This document shows positions 34,152 to 43,249 of a DNA stretch of 54,097 bases, piece after piece. How positions within the stretch are numbered: the first letter of the stretch is position 1; each line of letters begins with the position of its first letter. This DNA is from a virus. The DNA is taken from positions 1 to 54,097 of IMG/VR virus record IMGVR_UViG_3300046003_005296; one strand, 5' to 3'. Below the pieces are notes generated by a model, which ran no database searches, was not told the origin of the DNA, and saw only the letters and a program-made list of their open reading frames with translations. Position numbers and translations under genes: made by a program.

Positions 34152-34966
34152 TGATTAAACTAAAATCTATATTATCTGAAACAGCTAGTCCAAAAGCAAT
34201 TGAATGGGCGAAAAAGTTTAAAACAGATTTAGGATTAACCGACGAAGCTGCAGCTGCTATGGCTGCTAATATACAACACGAATCTGGATTTATACCAGAT
34301 CGTATACAAGGAGCGGGAGTAAAAACAGGTACATTAGCTGATTCTGGGGGGCTAGGATATAGTTGGGCACAATGGACATATGGCGCCAGAAAAAAAAAAT
34401 TTAGAAAACATGTTTTAGATAGATTTAATGTAGATATAAAAAAGAAGCCAGCTACTGATAAATTTGCATATGATTTTTTAAAACATGAAATTATACAGTA
34501 TCCGGGATTTAATTTTAATAAATTTAAACAATCAACTGATTTAGAACAGGCTACAACTGAATTTGTATCTAAATATGAGCAAGCCGGCAAACCGATGCTG
34601 AATACTAGAATTGCATTAGCAAAAGATATTTTAAATGCAATTAAACCAAAACAATCAAAACAAAAAACATCATTGCCTGGTTCGGAATATATGACTATAG
34701 GAAAAACATTGTATCCTAGGAATACTTCGAAACATAATTATGCAAATGTTCGAACCGAACCCATAGTTAATAATGGATGGATTAATAATATTATTACAAC
34801 TATAGAATGGCCTAATCCGGTAGGCGTAGCAAAAGCAAAGAAAACCGATGAGCGAATGATGACTTGGTATTATGTTAAATTACCTAAAAATATAAGTTTA
34901 CTTCATGATTATGGTTGGGTTCGATTCGATGCAGTAACTATTGATAAAAATTCTAAATTCGTATAA
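34151..34966 (+). CDS. Phage tail-lysozyme-type muramidase with capsid-targeting-like N-terminus and SH3-like C-terminus
   Basis: 271 aa. Starts MIKLKSILSE, then TAS: the head-targeting pattern with predicted cut after E10. Residues about 14-160 are a phage lysozyme domain: MAANIQHESGFIPD with catalytic-type E44, and GLGYSWAQWTYGAR (counterpart of GLG-x-AQWT-x-R). Residues about 190-271 (YANVRTEP, WYYVKLP, YGWVRFD) form a bacterial SH3-like cell-wall binding domain. No signal peptide. A peptidoglycan hydrolase carried in the virion would fit, to help DNA entry; a baseplate location is the alternative. Confidence 0.75.
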   Translation: MIKLKSILSETASPKAIEWAKKFKTDLGLTDEAAAAMAANIQHESGFIPDRIQGAGVKTGTLADSGGLGYSWAQWTYGARKKKFRKHVLDRFNVDIKKKPATDKFAYDFLKHEIIQYPGFNFNKFKQSTDLEQATTEFVSKYEQAGKPMLNTRIALAKDILNAIKPKQSKQKTSLPGSEYMTIGKTLYPRNTSKHNYANVRTEPIVNNGWINNIITTIEWPNPVGVAKAKKTDERMMTWYYVKLPKNISLLHDYGWVRFDAVTIDKNSKFV

Positions 34967-34990
34967 TTTGGATAATTTGAATTAATTATA

Positions 34991-35001
34991 TATTATAAGT
35001 T
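34991..35001 (+). promoter_or_regulatory. TATTAT promoter-like box
   Basis: AATTATATATTATAAGTT with TATTAT at 34991-34996, five bases before the ATG at 35002. Leaderless-type spacing. Confidence 0.4.
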
Positions 35002-35202
35002 ATGAATCAGAATTTCATAGAACGTTTATTTGTAGATTCCATTAATATTATGCAAACCGATAAGTGGGAATGGCCTGATCATTGGGATCGAGAAAGACGT
35101 TTAAAATTTTTAAATGAGTCATTGCGATTCGCAGAAGATCGAGAATTATTTGAACAATGTGCAATTATTAGAGATGTCAAAGAAAGTTTACACGAAATCT
35201 AA
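35002..35202 (+). CDS. Small UVR-motif-like protein
   Basis: 66 aa. The C-terminal FLNESLRFAEDRELFEQCAIIRDVKESL resembles the UVR helical hairpin of UvrB/UvrC/McsA proteins (A-x4-EFE-x-AA-x-hydrophobic-RD). Such motifs mediate protein contacts, including with Clp adaptors and UvrA. It overlaps the ClpS-like gene by 29 bp. Function inferred only from motif. Confidence 0.6.
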   Translation: MNQNFIERLFVDSINIMQTDKWEWPDHWDRERRLKFLNESLRFAEDRELFEQCAIIRDVKESLHEI

Positions 35203-35443
35203 TAGAGGACCGCATCATGTAATTCTATTCAATGACGATCGAATAACATTTGATCACGTTGTTGATTGTTTGATGTCATATTGCGATTATAATGAGTTAC
35301 AGGCATATCAATGTGCAGTAATTGTAGATCAAGCAGGGGAATGCTCAATATTTACAGATACATATGATGAATGTATTCAAGTTAGTACGTTATTAAATAA
35401 ATCTAAATTAAAAACGATAGTTAAAAAATATAAAAAGAAATGA
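35174..35443 (+). CDS. clpS: ClpS-like Clp protease adaptor
   Basis: 89 aa from the ATG at 35174; a longer frame from 35114 lies mostly inside the upstream gene. HHVILFNDDRITFDHVVDCLM matches ClpS (KVILxNDDYTPMEFVVxVL), with NDD at 20-22 that lines the N-end-rule binding pocket; then a shortened VDQAGECSIFTDTYDE in place of VHYQGKA-x-CG-x-FT. The pocket His of ClpS seems not kept. ClpS delivers N-degron proteins to ClpAP. Might redirect host proteolysis, or block it as a decoy. Confidence 0.75.
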   Translation: MSKKVYTKSNRGPHHVILFNDDRITFDHVVDCLMSYCDYNELQAYQCAVIVDQAGECSIFTDTYDECIQVSTLLNKSKLKTIVKKYKKK

Positions 35444-35625
35444 TTACTTTTTTTATAAAAATTCGTATAGGTATACTTCATGCTACATATCATAGAAACA
35501 TGAAGAAAGCAGATATTGCAAGAACTAATCACGATATAGTTTCCTTTAAAAAGTATATTTACCAAGCTGAAGATGCTTGGCGTAAAATAGTTATATTAAC
35601 AAATAAAATAAAAACAAATGGGTAG
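35440..35625 (+). CDS. Small hypothetical protein
   Basis: 61 aa, basic, amphipathic N-terminus. It starts in a 4-bp ATGA overlap with the ClpS-like stop and ends 8 bp inside the next gene, so it fills the gap exactly. Not recognised. Confidence 0.55.
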   Translation: MITFFIKIRIGILHATYHRNMKKADIARTNHDIVSFKKYIYQAEDAWRKIVILTNKIKTNG

Positions 35626-36004
35626 AAAATCTGCACACACTGGAGAGTCTCCAAAAGATCGTTCGATCAATATCATGGATAAGTTCATAGCAAAAAATAT
35701 GAACCGCGAAAAACATCAACCATTTAAATCTGCTAGAAGAAAAGATCCAGATATTCCAATTCATATGTGGCCTTTGAAAGATCAAATCGAATATTGGGAA
35801 AATCGTACAGATGCAGATAGATTTGACGATGCTTACCCGGTATATTCATTTTGGATTATAGAAGTTCAAAAACAAACAAAAGTACATTCATCATTTTTTA
35901 CGGATCGAGCAATGAAACTAAAAGATTTGTTGCAACAAATGTATGATGAAAAAACGATGCCTAAAGATGCAGTTACTGTTCTCCGAAAACATGGAGTTTA
36001 CTAA
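35618..36004 (+). CDS. Hypothetical protein
   Basis: 128 aa, charged, soluble, no motif recognised. The middle (DPDIPIHMWPLKDQIEYWENR) is Trp/Pro-rich. It shares one base with the HNH gene and is probably co-transcribed with it and with the ClpS-like gene. Confidence 0.65.
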   Translation: MGRKSAHTGESPKDRSINIMDKFIAKNMNREKHQPFKSARRKDPDIPIHMWPLKDQIEYWENRTDADRFDDAYPVYSFWIIEVQKQTKVHSSFFTDRAMKLKDLLQQMYDEKTMPKDAVTVLRKHGVY

Positions 36005-36558
36005 TGGAAGAAAAACAATATAAGTATGTATATGGAATTGGTAAAACAGCCTTAGATATTCCTGAAAGCGAAATTCGTTATGCAATGGATAATACAAAAT
36101 CTAATGCAGAAGCCGCTCGCTTTCTTAAAGTATCATTTACTACTTATAAAAAGTATGCTCGTATGTATACAGACCGAGATTCGGGTAAGACGTTGTATGA
36201 GCTACATAAAAATCAATTTGGAGTAGGAATTCCTAAAGATGTTCAAAAAGCATCGAAAGGAATCTATTCGATTGATAATATATTGTCAGGCAAACATCCT
36301 AATTATCCTTCATGGAAGCTTCGCAATCGATTGTTAGCATTGGGAGTATTCAAAGAAGAATGTTCTAGTTGCGGTTATAGCGAACGAAGAATAACTGATG
36401 ATACTGTCCCGGTATTATTAGATCACATCGACGGAGATGAAACAAATCATCAATTGGATAATCTACAAATGTTATGTTTGAATTGTTACTATCAGCAATC
36501 AGGTAATCCATATAATGTTGACAAAGAAACATATTGGAATTACAATTTGCTTGAGTGA
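36004..36558 (+). CDS. HNH endonuclease with N-terminal helix-turn-helix
   Basis: 184 aa. The N-terminal 60 residues include NAEAARFLKVSFTTYKKYAR, a helix-turn-helix-like stretch. The C-terminal nuclease domain has a zinc CSSC (120, 123), LDHIDGDETNH (D140, H141, N148, H149), N153 and CLNC (158, 161): a complete zinc-stabilised HNH/beta-beta-alpha-metal site. May be a free-standing homing endonuclease or a functional phage nuclease (packaging, restriction). No intron or interrupted host gene is seen next to it. Confidence 0.87.
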   Translation: MEEKQYKYVYGIGKTALDIPESEIRYAMDNTKSNAEAARFLKVSFTTYKKYARMYTDRDSGKTLYELHKNQFGVGIPKDVQKASKGIYSIDNILSGKHPNYPSWKLRNRLLALGVFKEECSSCGYSERRITDDTVPVLLDHIDGDETNHQLDNLQMLCLNCYYQQSGNPYNVDKETYWNYNLLE

Positions 36559-36565
36559 TATTTAT
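36559..36565 (+). promoter_or_regulatory. TATTTAT-type promoter box abutting an ATG
   Basis: GATATTTATTAATATG, identical over 15 bases to the site at 33807-33821; four bases from the ATG at 36570. Confidence 0.6.
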
Positions 36566-36569
36566 TAAT

Positions 36570-37322
36570 ATGATATCTTTAAAAAAGTTAATTGTAGAAG
36601 GTCGATATGATAGTTTAGTTACTACATTGTCTCGTAAACTATTACAAATAATCAAAGACAGTTATGCTTGTACTAAAGATCCAGAGGGATTCTTCGGCGG
36701 AGAAAAGATATACTTTAAAAAAGGCGAAGAAGTTCCGCATATTGAAGACTCAAGCCAAATAGATCATATTTACTTTGAAGAAGTAGAGAATCCAGATATT
36801 CCATTAGATTTTTATTTGACACTTAAAGTTCAATGGATTGAAGGTTTAGATGATGTACACGTAGGCGGAGATGCATATAATGAAACAAAACGAGGTGTTG
36901 CTGATGCTGCACCATTAATTGAAATTCGTTTTAAATTAGATCCTGCAGATTATCCTAAAGTATTATCTGAAATTGCATTTGATCTTCGTGACACACTTCG
37001 TCATGAAATTGAACATATCACGCAAAGTGGATGGAATACAATAGATTCAAAATATATTCCGTCAGACCAAGCAATGCGTAATAAAATTGAATCAGGCAAA
37101 TTACCGCCAGCTCGATACTTTACATTACCAAAAGAAATAGATGCAATGATTCAAGGGTTGTATTTGCGAGCTAAAAAAACACGTACGCCTTTTAAACAAG
37201 TTGTTGATAATTATTTAAATATATGGGTTAGCAATCAATCTATAACCGAAATAGATAAACAAACTATCTTAAAGGTTTGGAGAGAACGTTTACCTAAGCT
37301 AGGAATTCGTCAGGAGATATAA
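36570..37322 (+). CDS. HExxH metalloprotease-like protein with capsid-targeting-like N-terminus
   Basis: 250 aa from the ATG at 36570 (an in-frame ATG at 36555 overlaps the HNH stop and the promoter box). Begins MISLKKLIVE then GRY, the head-targeting/prohead-cleavage pattern (I-V-E). HEIEH at residues 145-149 within RHEIEHITQSGW is a zincin zinc-binding helix; a Glu in the KEIDAMIQGL helix about 45 residues later may be the third ligand. Proposed as a packaged protease delivered to the host or used in maturation; both are inference. Confidence 0.65.
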   Translation: MISLKKLIVEGRYDSLVTTLSRKLLQIIKDSYACTKDPEGFFGGEKIYFKKGEEVPHIEDSSQIDHIYFEEVENPDIPLDFYLTLKVQWIEGLDDVHVGGDAYNETKRGVADAAPLIEIRFKLDPADYPKVLSEIAFDLRDTLRHEIEHITQSGWNTIDSKYIPSDQAMRNKIESGKLPPARYFTLPKEIDAMIQGLYLRAKKTRTPFKQVVDNYLNIWVSNQSITEIDKQTILKVWRERLPKLGIRQEI

Positions 37323-38071
37323 TGATCCGTTTGCAAGACATAATGAATGAAGATTTGCGCCGCTGGGTTAAAGAAAAGTGGGTTGATCAACATGGACGTC
37401 CTTGTGGTAATGATAAAACCAAAGGTGTAAAAAAATGTCGTCCTAGCAAAAAAGTTTCTAAAGATACTCCTAAAACATGGAGTTCATTTGATAAAAAAGA
37501 AAAGGATTCATTAGTAGCACAAAAGCGTAGAGTTGGTATGGGTAAACGTACTCCTAAAGCTGAAGCAGTTATTGATGAGGAGAAAAAAGCAAAACGAGAT
37601 GCATGTTATCGCAAAGTTAAAGCTCGTTACACACGCAATGGAGGAACATGGCCGTCAGCATATGGTTCATTGGCTCTCTCAGCTTGTCGTAAAAAAGGTG
37701 CTAAGAATTGGGGTAACAAAACAAAAAATGAAGAATTAGAAAAGGAATCCATGGAAGAAATGTCTATTTGTACAGAATGTGCAATTGCAATGATGGAAGA
37801 TATCAAAGCTGGTAAGTTTGATGTAATAACAGAAGCAGAATACCAAGGTCGCAAAGTTCAATTAGGTAAACCAATGCGTGGCGATGTAAAAAAATTCAAA
37901 GTCTACGTTAAGAATGAAAAAGGCAACGTTGTAAAGGTTAACTTCGGCGACCCTAATATGAGAATTCGTAAGAGCAATCCTGCACGTAGACGTTCATTTA
38001 GAGCTAGACACCGTTGTCATACAGCCAAAGATAGAACATCAGCAAGATATTGGTCTTGTCGTAAGTGGTAA
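37322..38071 (+). CDS. DUF5872/DUF6321-like basic protein with capsid-targeting-like N-terminus
   Basis: 249 aa, strongly basic. Begins MIRLQDIMNE, the same pattern as above. Residues 11-50 (LRRWVKEKWVDQ, GRPCG, KKCRPSKKVS) match the DUF5872 element of phages; residues about 180-249 (VQLGKPMRGD, KVYVKNEKGNVVKVNFGDPNM, SFRARHRC, SARYWSCRKW) match the widely spread DUF6321 element. A linker ending in FDVITE precedes the second element and could be a further prohead-protease site. Possibly a DNA-binding virion protein. It shares one base with the metalloprotease gene (TAATG). Confidence 0.75.
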   Translation: MIRLQDIMNEDLRRWVKEKWVDQHGRPCGNDKTKGVKKCRPSKKVSKDTPKTWSSFDKKEKDSLVAQKRRVGMGKRTPKAEAVIDEEKKAKRDACYRKVKARYTRNGGTWPSAYGSLALSACRKKGAKNWGNKTKNEELEKESMEEMSICTECAIAMMEDIKAGKFDVITEAEYQGRKVQLGKPMRGDVKKFKVYVKNEKGNVVKVNFGDPNMRIRKSNPARRRSFRARHRCHTAKDRTSARYWSCRKW

Positions 38072-38080
38072 TTTGGATCT

Positions 38081-38107
38081 TTGTATCCTTTTTCTTATAT
38101 TTATGTC
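38081..38107 (+). promoter_or_regulatory. Promoter before a small basic gene
   Basis: TTGTATCCTTTTTC followed by TATATTTATG; the TATTTAT part (38098-38104) lies three bases before the ATG at 38108. Same layout as at 9889 and 53039. Confidence 0.55.
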
Positions 38108-38233
38108 ATGGAAAAGATAGAAGTAACAATGCAGGAAATTTGGCAAGCTACTCGTCCTATCGTGCATAAAAATAAAAAATCATATTCTCGCAAAAAGAAA
38201 CATAAAAAGTCTGACGAAAGGTTGGATTCGTAA
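38108..38233 (+). CDS. Small basic protein, 41 aa
   Basis: ATG at 38108, TAA at 38231-38233. MEKIEVTMQEIWQ followed by a Lys/Arg/His-rich second half (KNKKSYSRKKKHKK). It has its own promoter-like element, and a new promoter follows. Net charge suggests nucleic-acid binding; no family assigned. Confidence 0.6.
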   Translation: MEKIEVTMQEIWQATRPIVHKNKKSYSRKKKHKKSDERLDS

Positions 38234-38244
38234 CTCTTATTTCA

Positions 38245-38267
38245 TATAATATAGAAAATAAAGAGTT
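38245..38267 (+). promoter_or_regulatory. TATAAT-type promoter for the MoxR-like ATPase
   Basis: TTCATATAATATAG with TATAAT at 38245-38250, 17 bases before the ATG at 38268, followed by AATAAAGAG. Almost identical to the site at 39491. Confidence 0.6.
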
Positions 38268-39416
38268 ATGAAAAACAAGACAATTGGTGTGCCAACCTTA
38301 GTAAATGGCAAACAAAGAATCATCGAATTAGGTACTAACGTAGACATCACGGATAAGTTCCGCGGCATCATGATTAGTCATGCATTTGCAAATGATGAAT
38401 TATTAGTATTAGATGAATCCACGGGTCGTGCTAAGCGAGTAGCTCGAGAAGGCGAAATCCCAACACCGGAACCCGTAATGGAAATCAAAAAAGAATTAAC
38501 ACCAGAGTTGCAATTAATTAACAATGCTCACAAAATCAAACCAGCATCATTAGAAATGTCTGATGTTAAATGGAAGTATTTAGTTCGTAGTGCAGTCCGC
38601 GGAAAGAACATAATGATGGTTGGTCCTGCAGGATGTGGTAAGACACAAGCAGCAAAAGATTTGCCAGTAGCAACCAATCGTCCTTTCTTTTATTTTAACT
38701 TGGGTGCAACTCAAGATCCTAGAGCAACCCTTATCGGCAACACTCACTTCAAAGATGGCCAAACCACTTTTGACGAGTCTGCCTTTGTGAAAGCAATTCA
38801 AACCGAGAATGCAGTTATCCTTATGGATGAGTTGTCTCGTGCGCACCCTGAAGCTTGGAACATCTTGATGACAGTATTAGATGAAGGTCAGCGTTACCTT
38901 CGACTTGATGAAGATATTAATGCTCCATTAGTAACCGTAGCTCCAGGCGTATCTTTTATTGCTACAGCAAACATCGGTACCGAATATACATCGACACGCG
39001 TATTAGACCGTGCATTGATGGACCGTTTTGAAATTATTGAAGTAGATATTCTTTCTTTATCTCAAGAAGAAGACTTATTGACACGTCGCTTCGGAGATTC
39101 AGTGTCTGCAAAAATGATTCATGCAGTTGCAGACATTGCAGATGCAACACGTAAAGAATGGAGATCAGAAGAAGGCAAACTTACCACAATGGTGTCCACT
39201 CGTATGACGGTGCGAGTATGCGAATTGTTAGCAGATGGCTTCTCTTTAACTGAGGCAGCAGAGGTAGCAATTCTTCCATTCTTTGATGCATCAGGCGGTT
39301 CTGACTCTGAAAGGACGTTTGTCAAGCAGATCATCCAGAAGCATATGGCAACTGAGATGAATGACATCTTCAATACAGGAGATGTTTCAATGGATACGGA
39401 ACCAACGCCATTTTAA
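38268..39416 (+). CDS. MoxR/CobS-type AAA+ ATPase
   Basis: 382 aa. Walker A GPAGCGKT at 119-126, Walker B VILMDEL at 183-189, sensor I in FIATANIGTEY, arginine finger region RALMDRFEI. This is the CobS/MoxR branch, which usually works with a VWA-domain partner on a chelatase-like remodelling task; such a partner is the next gene. CobS-like genes are known in T4-like phages, where the job is not settled. The N-terminal 95 residues are an unassigned accessory domain. Has its own promoter and an intrinsic terminator. Confidence 0.9.
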   Translation: MKNKTIGVPTLVNGKQRIIELGTNVDITDKFRGIMISHAFANDELLVLDESTGRAKRVAREGEIPTPEPVMEIKKELTPELQLINNAHKIKPASLEMSDVKWKYLVRSAVRGKNIMMVGPAGCGKTQAAKDLPVATNRPFFYFNLGATQDPRATLIGNTHFKDGQTTFDESAFVKAIQTENAVILMDELSRAHPEAWNILMTVLDEGQRYLRLDEDINAPLVTVAPGVSFIATANIGTEYTSTRVLDRALMDRFEIIEVDILSLSQEEDLLTRRFGDSVSAKMIHAVADIADATRKEWRSEEGKLTTMVSTRMTVRVCELLADGFSLTEAAEVAILPFFDASGGSDSERTFVKQIIQKHMATEMNDIFNTGDVSMDTEPTPF

Positions 39417-39430
39417 TTTTTCATAGCTCG

Positions 39431-39461
39431 AAAAGGGAGGCGAGAAATTGCCTCCTTTTTT
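39431..39461 (+). terminator. Intrinsic terminator
   Basis: Stem GGAGGC (39436-39441) / GCCTCC (39450-39455) with loop GAGAAATT, flanked by AAAA and a T run at 39456-39461. It ends the ATPase gene. Confidence 0.88.
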
Positions 39462-39494
39462 ACTGTTCTGGTTGGATAATTGAAATGAATTTCA

Positions 39495-39519
39495 TATAAT
39501 ATATAAAAATAAAAGAGCT
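39495..39519 (+). promoter_or_regulatory. TATAAT-type promoter for the VWA gene
   Basis: TTGAAATGAATTTCATATAATATA with TATAAT at 39495-39500; TTG lies 12 bases before the TATAATATA block, the same spacing as in the 53-kb promoter. ATG at 39520 is 19 bases on, with AAAAGAG before it. Confidence 0.6.
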
Positions 39520-41592
39520 ATGAGTATTATCGACAAAATCATTAATGGCAAGTATACAAGCAATCAAGCATCTAGCTTTTGGATGGATGACTTTGATACA
39601 GATTTCAAACGCGAGTCTGGTGTTGATTATACTAAATTAGCAGCAACTCAACGAGCAATTGGTAACTTTGTTAATATTGTTACCGGCAAACAAATTCCAG
39701 TAGTATTTCAAAGTTCAGATAACAGCTATACAGATGGTGAGCGAGTTGTTATTGGCACTAAATTGGATAACGACAATTTTGATTCTGCAGTAGGATTAGC
39801 ATTGCATGAAGGCTCGCATATTGCATTAACAAACTTTGATATATTCAAACGACCAGATGGTAGCCATGCATATAGCTTAAACCAAACACAAATGGCTGAG
39901 CGTGTAATGCTTCGTGGATTAGATCCAGATATGCAAATGACCAATGAAGATTATGCCATCATCAAAGATCTTTTAAATTGGATTGAAGACCGTCGCATTG
40001 ACTTTTATATCTATAAGACAGCTCCTGGATACCGTATGTATTATGAAGCAATGTATGATAAGTATTTCAATGACAAAGTAATTGACAAAGCTCTTAAGAA
40101 GAATGAAAAAACGCAAGAGACTTTAGATGATTATTTATTCCACATCATTAACTTCACTAATCCAAATCGTAACTTGTCAGCATTAGAAAGGCTCCGTGAA
40201 GTATGGAACCTTATTGATTTGAAAAATATCGATCGTTTGAAATCAACTCGTGATGCATTGGATGTTGCTATTGATGCTTATGTTATTATTAATAAGGCGG
40301 CTAAAGAAGCTGAGCAACAACAGCAAACACAAATAGCTGCAGCAAGCGATAGTGCTGGCCAAAGTGGTGATGGCGATGGTGATCCTGGAGATGATGGTGT
40401 TGAAGTTGGTCCAGAAGCTAGCGATGAAGAAGGAGACAATGGCGTTCCTGCTAGCGCTAGCCAATCTCAATTATCAAGCAGAGAGCAAAAGCAATTGGAA
40501 AAGGCAATTGAGCAACAACGAAAATTTGTGAATGGTACCGTTAAAAAGACAGGTAAGCTCACAAAGACACAAGCATCCACAGTAAATGCTATCCGAGAAG
40601 CCGGCACAGAGACAGTGCAAGTAGCAACAGGCGCAGGTGAAACTGACATTGTTGATGCTATTGTTATCAAGAAGTTTACTCCTGGTATCACAGCAGCAAT
40701 GCCTGGCTTGTTTGCTTCGTATGCAGACGATTACCTAACCGGTACGAAAAGTTATGCAGAAGATGTATTAAAAGACTCATACAGAACTCGAGGCATACAC
40801 GAAACGGATCAAGCAGTATTGCGAGGCATTGTATTAGGCAAGCAATTAGGTAAAAAGCTTCAGCTTCGTAATGCAGATCGCAGCTTGAAAAGTACACGAC
40901 TTGAGACTGGTAAGATTGATAGACGATTGATTTCTCAATTAGGATACAATAATGCAAATGTATTCCACCGCATTGTAACAGATCGTTTCAAGAATTATTT
41001 CATTCACATTTCAATTGATGCATCTGGATCAATGGGTGGACCTAAATTTAGAAATGCTCTTACCTCAGCAGTAGCAGTGGCGCAGGCAGCATCTATGACG
41101 ACAGGTATCCGAGTGCAGATTTCATTGCGAGGTACATATACCTTTGATAATGCCGGCGAACGCGCAGTAACGATTTATGCATATGATTCTGCAAAGGATA
41201 AGATGAACAAGATCCGCACAATGTTCCGTTACTTGGATGTCTATGGATGTACCCCAGAAGGCATTGCTTTCAAGAGTATTGAGAAATACATCAAAGCTGA
41301 TGCAAAGGGTGATGAATGCATCTTTGTGAATTACTCAGATGGTGAGCCTACAAGTGTTAGAGGTACAGGACATTATTACAATGGTGTTGACTTTACCCGT
41401 CGAGTAGTTAATAACTTCCGCGAAAATGGAATCAATGTAGTTAGTTACTTTATCAAAGACGGCTACATGTATGAATCGACAGTAGACAATTTCCGCAAAA
41501 TGTATGGACCTGATGCTCAATTCATTAATCCAGAAAGCATGACCGAAGTATCAAAAACTTTGAATAAAAAGTTCTTGGAAATTGCAATCTAA
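39520..41592 (+). CDS. CobT-like VWA-domain protein with HExxH motif
   Basis: 690 aa. N-terminal domain contains LALHEGSHIAL with HEGSH at 96-100, a zinc-metallopeptidase-type helix. The middle (about 265-350) is an acidic Gly/Asp/Ser/Gln-rich linker. The C-terminal VWA domain has a complete MIDAS start, D500-A-S502-G-S504, and a later SDGEPTS. The partner MoxR-like ATPase is just upstream. VWA/MoxR pairs remodel or insert metals into target proteins; the protease-like motif suggests an ATP-driven remodeller with possible peptidase action. Target unknown. Confidence 0.85.
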   Translation: MSIIDKIINGKYTSNQASSFWMDDFDTDFKRESGVDYTKLAATQRAIGNFVNIVTGKQIPVVFQSSDNSYTDGERVVIGTKLDNDNFDSAVGLALHEGSHIALTNFDIFKRPDGSHAYSLNQTQMAERVMLRGLDPDMQMTNEDYAIIKDLLNWIEDRRIDFYIYKTAPGYRMYYEAMYDKYFNDKVIDKALKKNEKTQETLDDYLFHIINFTNPNRNLSALERLREVWNLIDLKNIDRLKSTRDALDVAIDAYVIINKAAKEAEQQQQTQIAAASDSAGQSGDGDGDPGDDGVEVGPEASDEEGDNGVPASASQSQLSSREQKQLEKAIEQQRKFVNGTVKKTGKLTKTQASTVNAIREAGTETVQVATGAGETDIVDAIVIKKFTPGITAAMPGLFASYADDYLTGTKSYAEDVLKDSYRTRGIHETDQAVLRGIVLGKQLGKKLQLRNADRSLKSTRLETGKIDRRLISQLGYNNANVFHRIVTDRFKNYFIHISIDASGSMGGPKFRNALTSAVAVAQAASMTTGIRVQISLRGTYTFDNAGERAVTIYAYDSAKDKMNKIRTMFRYLDVYGCTPEGIAFKSIEKYIKADAKGDECIFVNYSDGEPTSVRGTGHYYNGVDFTRRVVNNFRENGINVVSYFIKDGYMYESTVDNFRKMYGPDAQFINPESMTEVSKTLNKKFLEIAI

Positions 41593-41593
41593 A

Positions 41594-41600
41594 TATTTAT
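41594..41600 (+). promoter_or_regulatory. TATTTAT-type promoter box for groEL
   Basis: AAATATTTATATTAAA, 36 bases before the groEL ATG, with AAAAAAGGATAAG as ribosome site. This is the same class as the lysis and glycan locus promoters. Confidence 0.55.
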
Positions 41601-41618
41601 ATTAAATAAAAGTTATAA

Positions 41619-43247
<1,629 letters not shown>

Positions 43248-43249
43248 TC

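Noticed and set aside
34126-34590. 154-aa - strand frame opposite the lysozyme
   Set aside because: Antisense shadow; the + strand frame has clear lysozyme motifs.
36004-36558. Group I intron around the HNH gene
   Set aside because: Neighbouring genes are complete and unrelated; no split gene or intron core is visible, so a free-standing HNH protein is the simpler reading.
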